Assembly (NCBI GenBank): GCA_021778815.1
Contig: JAJYBW010000218.1
Location: 1 to 6,092, forward strand
Direction: 5' to 3'
Length of the DNA stretch: 6,092 nt
Source of the DNA: Acidobacteriota bacterium
Lineage (GTDB): Bacteria; Acidobacteriota; Terriglobia; Terriglobales; Acidobacteriaceae
Each line of letters opens with the position of its first letter. Positions within the stretch are counted from its first letter, which is position 1. A model generated the notes under the pieces. The model was not told where the DNA came from, did no database searches, and was given only the letters and a program-made list of their open reading frames with translations. Below, piece by piece: positions 5,713 through 6,092 of the stretch. The translations under genes and the position numbers were made by a program.

Positions 5713-5718
5713 TAAACT
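5713..5718 (+). promoter_or_regulatory. Possible -10 element of alaS
   Basis: TAAACT ends 8 nt before the alaS ATG, where no Shine-Dalgarno is close (GGAGG at 5697-5701 is 25 nt away). If used, the transcript would be leaderless or nearly so. No -35 is seen at proper spacing; weak evidence. Confidence 0.22.
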
Positions 5719-5726
5719 GAAACAAT

Positions 5727-6092
5727 ATGCGTACGTTGTCCGGTTCCGACCTCCGCGAGATGTTCCTCAAATTCTTTGAAGGCAAAGGGCACACCCGTGT
5801 CCATTCGTCTTCCCTGGTGCCGCAGAACGACCCCACCCTGCTGTTTACCAACGCGGGTATGAACCAGTTCAAAGATGTTTTTCTGGGTTTGGAGAAGCGG
5901 CCCTATTCCCGCGCCACCACGGCGCAAAAGTGCGTGCGCGCCGGCGGCAAGCATAACGATCTGGAAAATGTCGGCTTTACGCGCCGTCACCATACCTTTT
6001 TCGAGATGCTCGGCAACTTCAGCTTCGGAGACTACTTCAAGAAGGATGCCGTCGCCTACGCGTGGGAATTTGTCACCTCGCCGGAATGGCTT
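5727..6092 (+). CDS. alaS: Alanine--tRNA ligase, N-terminal part
   Basis: Class II aminoacyl-tRNA synthetase that charges tRNA-Ala. Only the first 122 of roughly 870-900 residues are inside the window; the frame is open to the edge. The catalytic domain start is unmistakable: SGSDLREMFLKFFEGKGHTRV, then SSLVPQNDPTLLFTNAGMNQFKDVFLG in two consecutive blocks (27-54), TTAQKCVRAGGKHNDLENVG (64-83) and RRHHTFFEMLGNFSFGDYFK (85-104), which include class II motif 1 and the start of motif 2 with ATP-binding residues. ATG 5727 is chosen because it places the conserved S-x-x-LR-x-x-F-L-x-F-F element at the usual distance from the N-terminus. It has no Shine-Dalgarno at a normal spacing. The editing and C-Ala domains lie outside. 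Confidence 0.97.
   Translation, partial: MRTLSGSDLREMFLKFFEGKGHTRVHSSSLVPQNDPTLLFTNAGMNQFKDVFLGLEKRPYSRATTAQKCVRAGGKHNDLENVGFTRRHHTFFEMLGNFSFGDYFKKDAVAYAWEFVTSPEWL

Overview
The window looks like a piece of an Acidobacteria (Terriglobia/Koribacter-like) chromosome. This assignment is an inference from the secreted LolA-like protein of a type I associate with that phylum, the recX-alaS order, a dispersed-repeat style I associate with acidobacterial genomes, and moderately high GC; no rRNA or other marker gene is present to prove it. It is mostly ordinary housekeeping DNA. I found no prophage, insertion sequence, CRISPR array, tRNA, toxin-antitoxin pair or defence island.

Layout. Positions 1-2918 are read on the minus strand: purS (2918-2673), a 211-bp gap holding several inverted repeats, glmS (2461-581), and then, only 4 nt after the glmS stop, a secreted zinc-dependent phospholipase C-like gene that runs off the left edge (576-1). 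ppa (inorganic pyrophosphatase, 2985-3563, plus) diverges from purS across 66 bp. ppa converges on a minus-strand gene for a secreted protein of unknown function (about 4697-3675), with a hairpin between them that can work as a terminator on both strands. That gene diverges from recX (5042-5614, plus) across about 340 bp. A 112-bp spacer with a two-hairpin, REP-like element separates recX from alaS, of which only the first 122 codons are present (5727-6092, plus).

How the genes fit together. PurS (a subunit of FGAM synthetase), GlmS (glucosamine-6-phosphate synthesis for cell wall and LPS) and Ppa (pulls pyrophosphate-releasing biosynthesis forward) are core anabolism. RecX (RecA modulator) followed by AlaS is a common bacterial neighbourhood. 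The two exported proteins are the less well characterised part of the window.

Points most worth a second look are: the paired hairpins upstream of alaS; -10-like hexamers exactly 9 nt before both the purS and glmS start codons (and 8 nt before alaS), suggesting leaderless transcripts; a nested perfect inverted repeat wrapped around the purS stop codon; and the coupled phospholipase gene whose best-supported start puts 38 residues ahead of an otherwise normal signal peptide. None of these amounts to a clearly new biological system.
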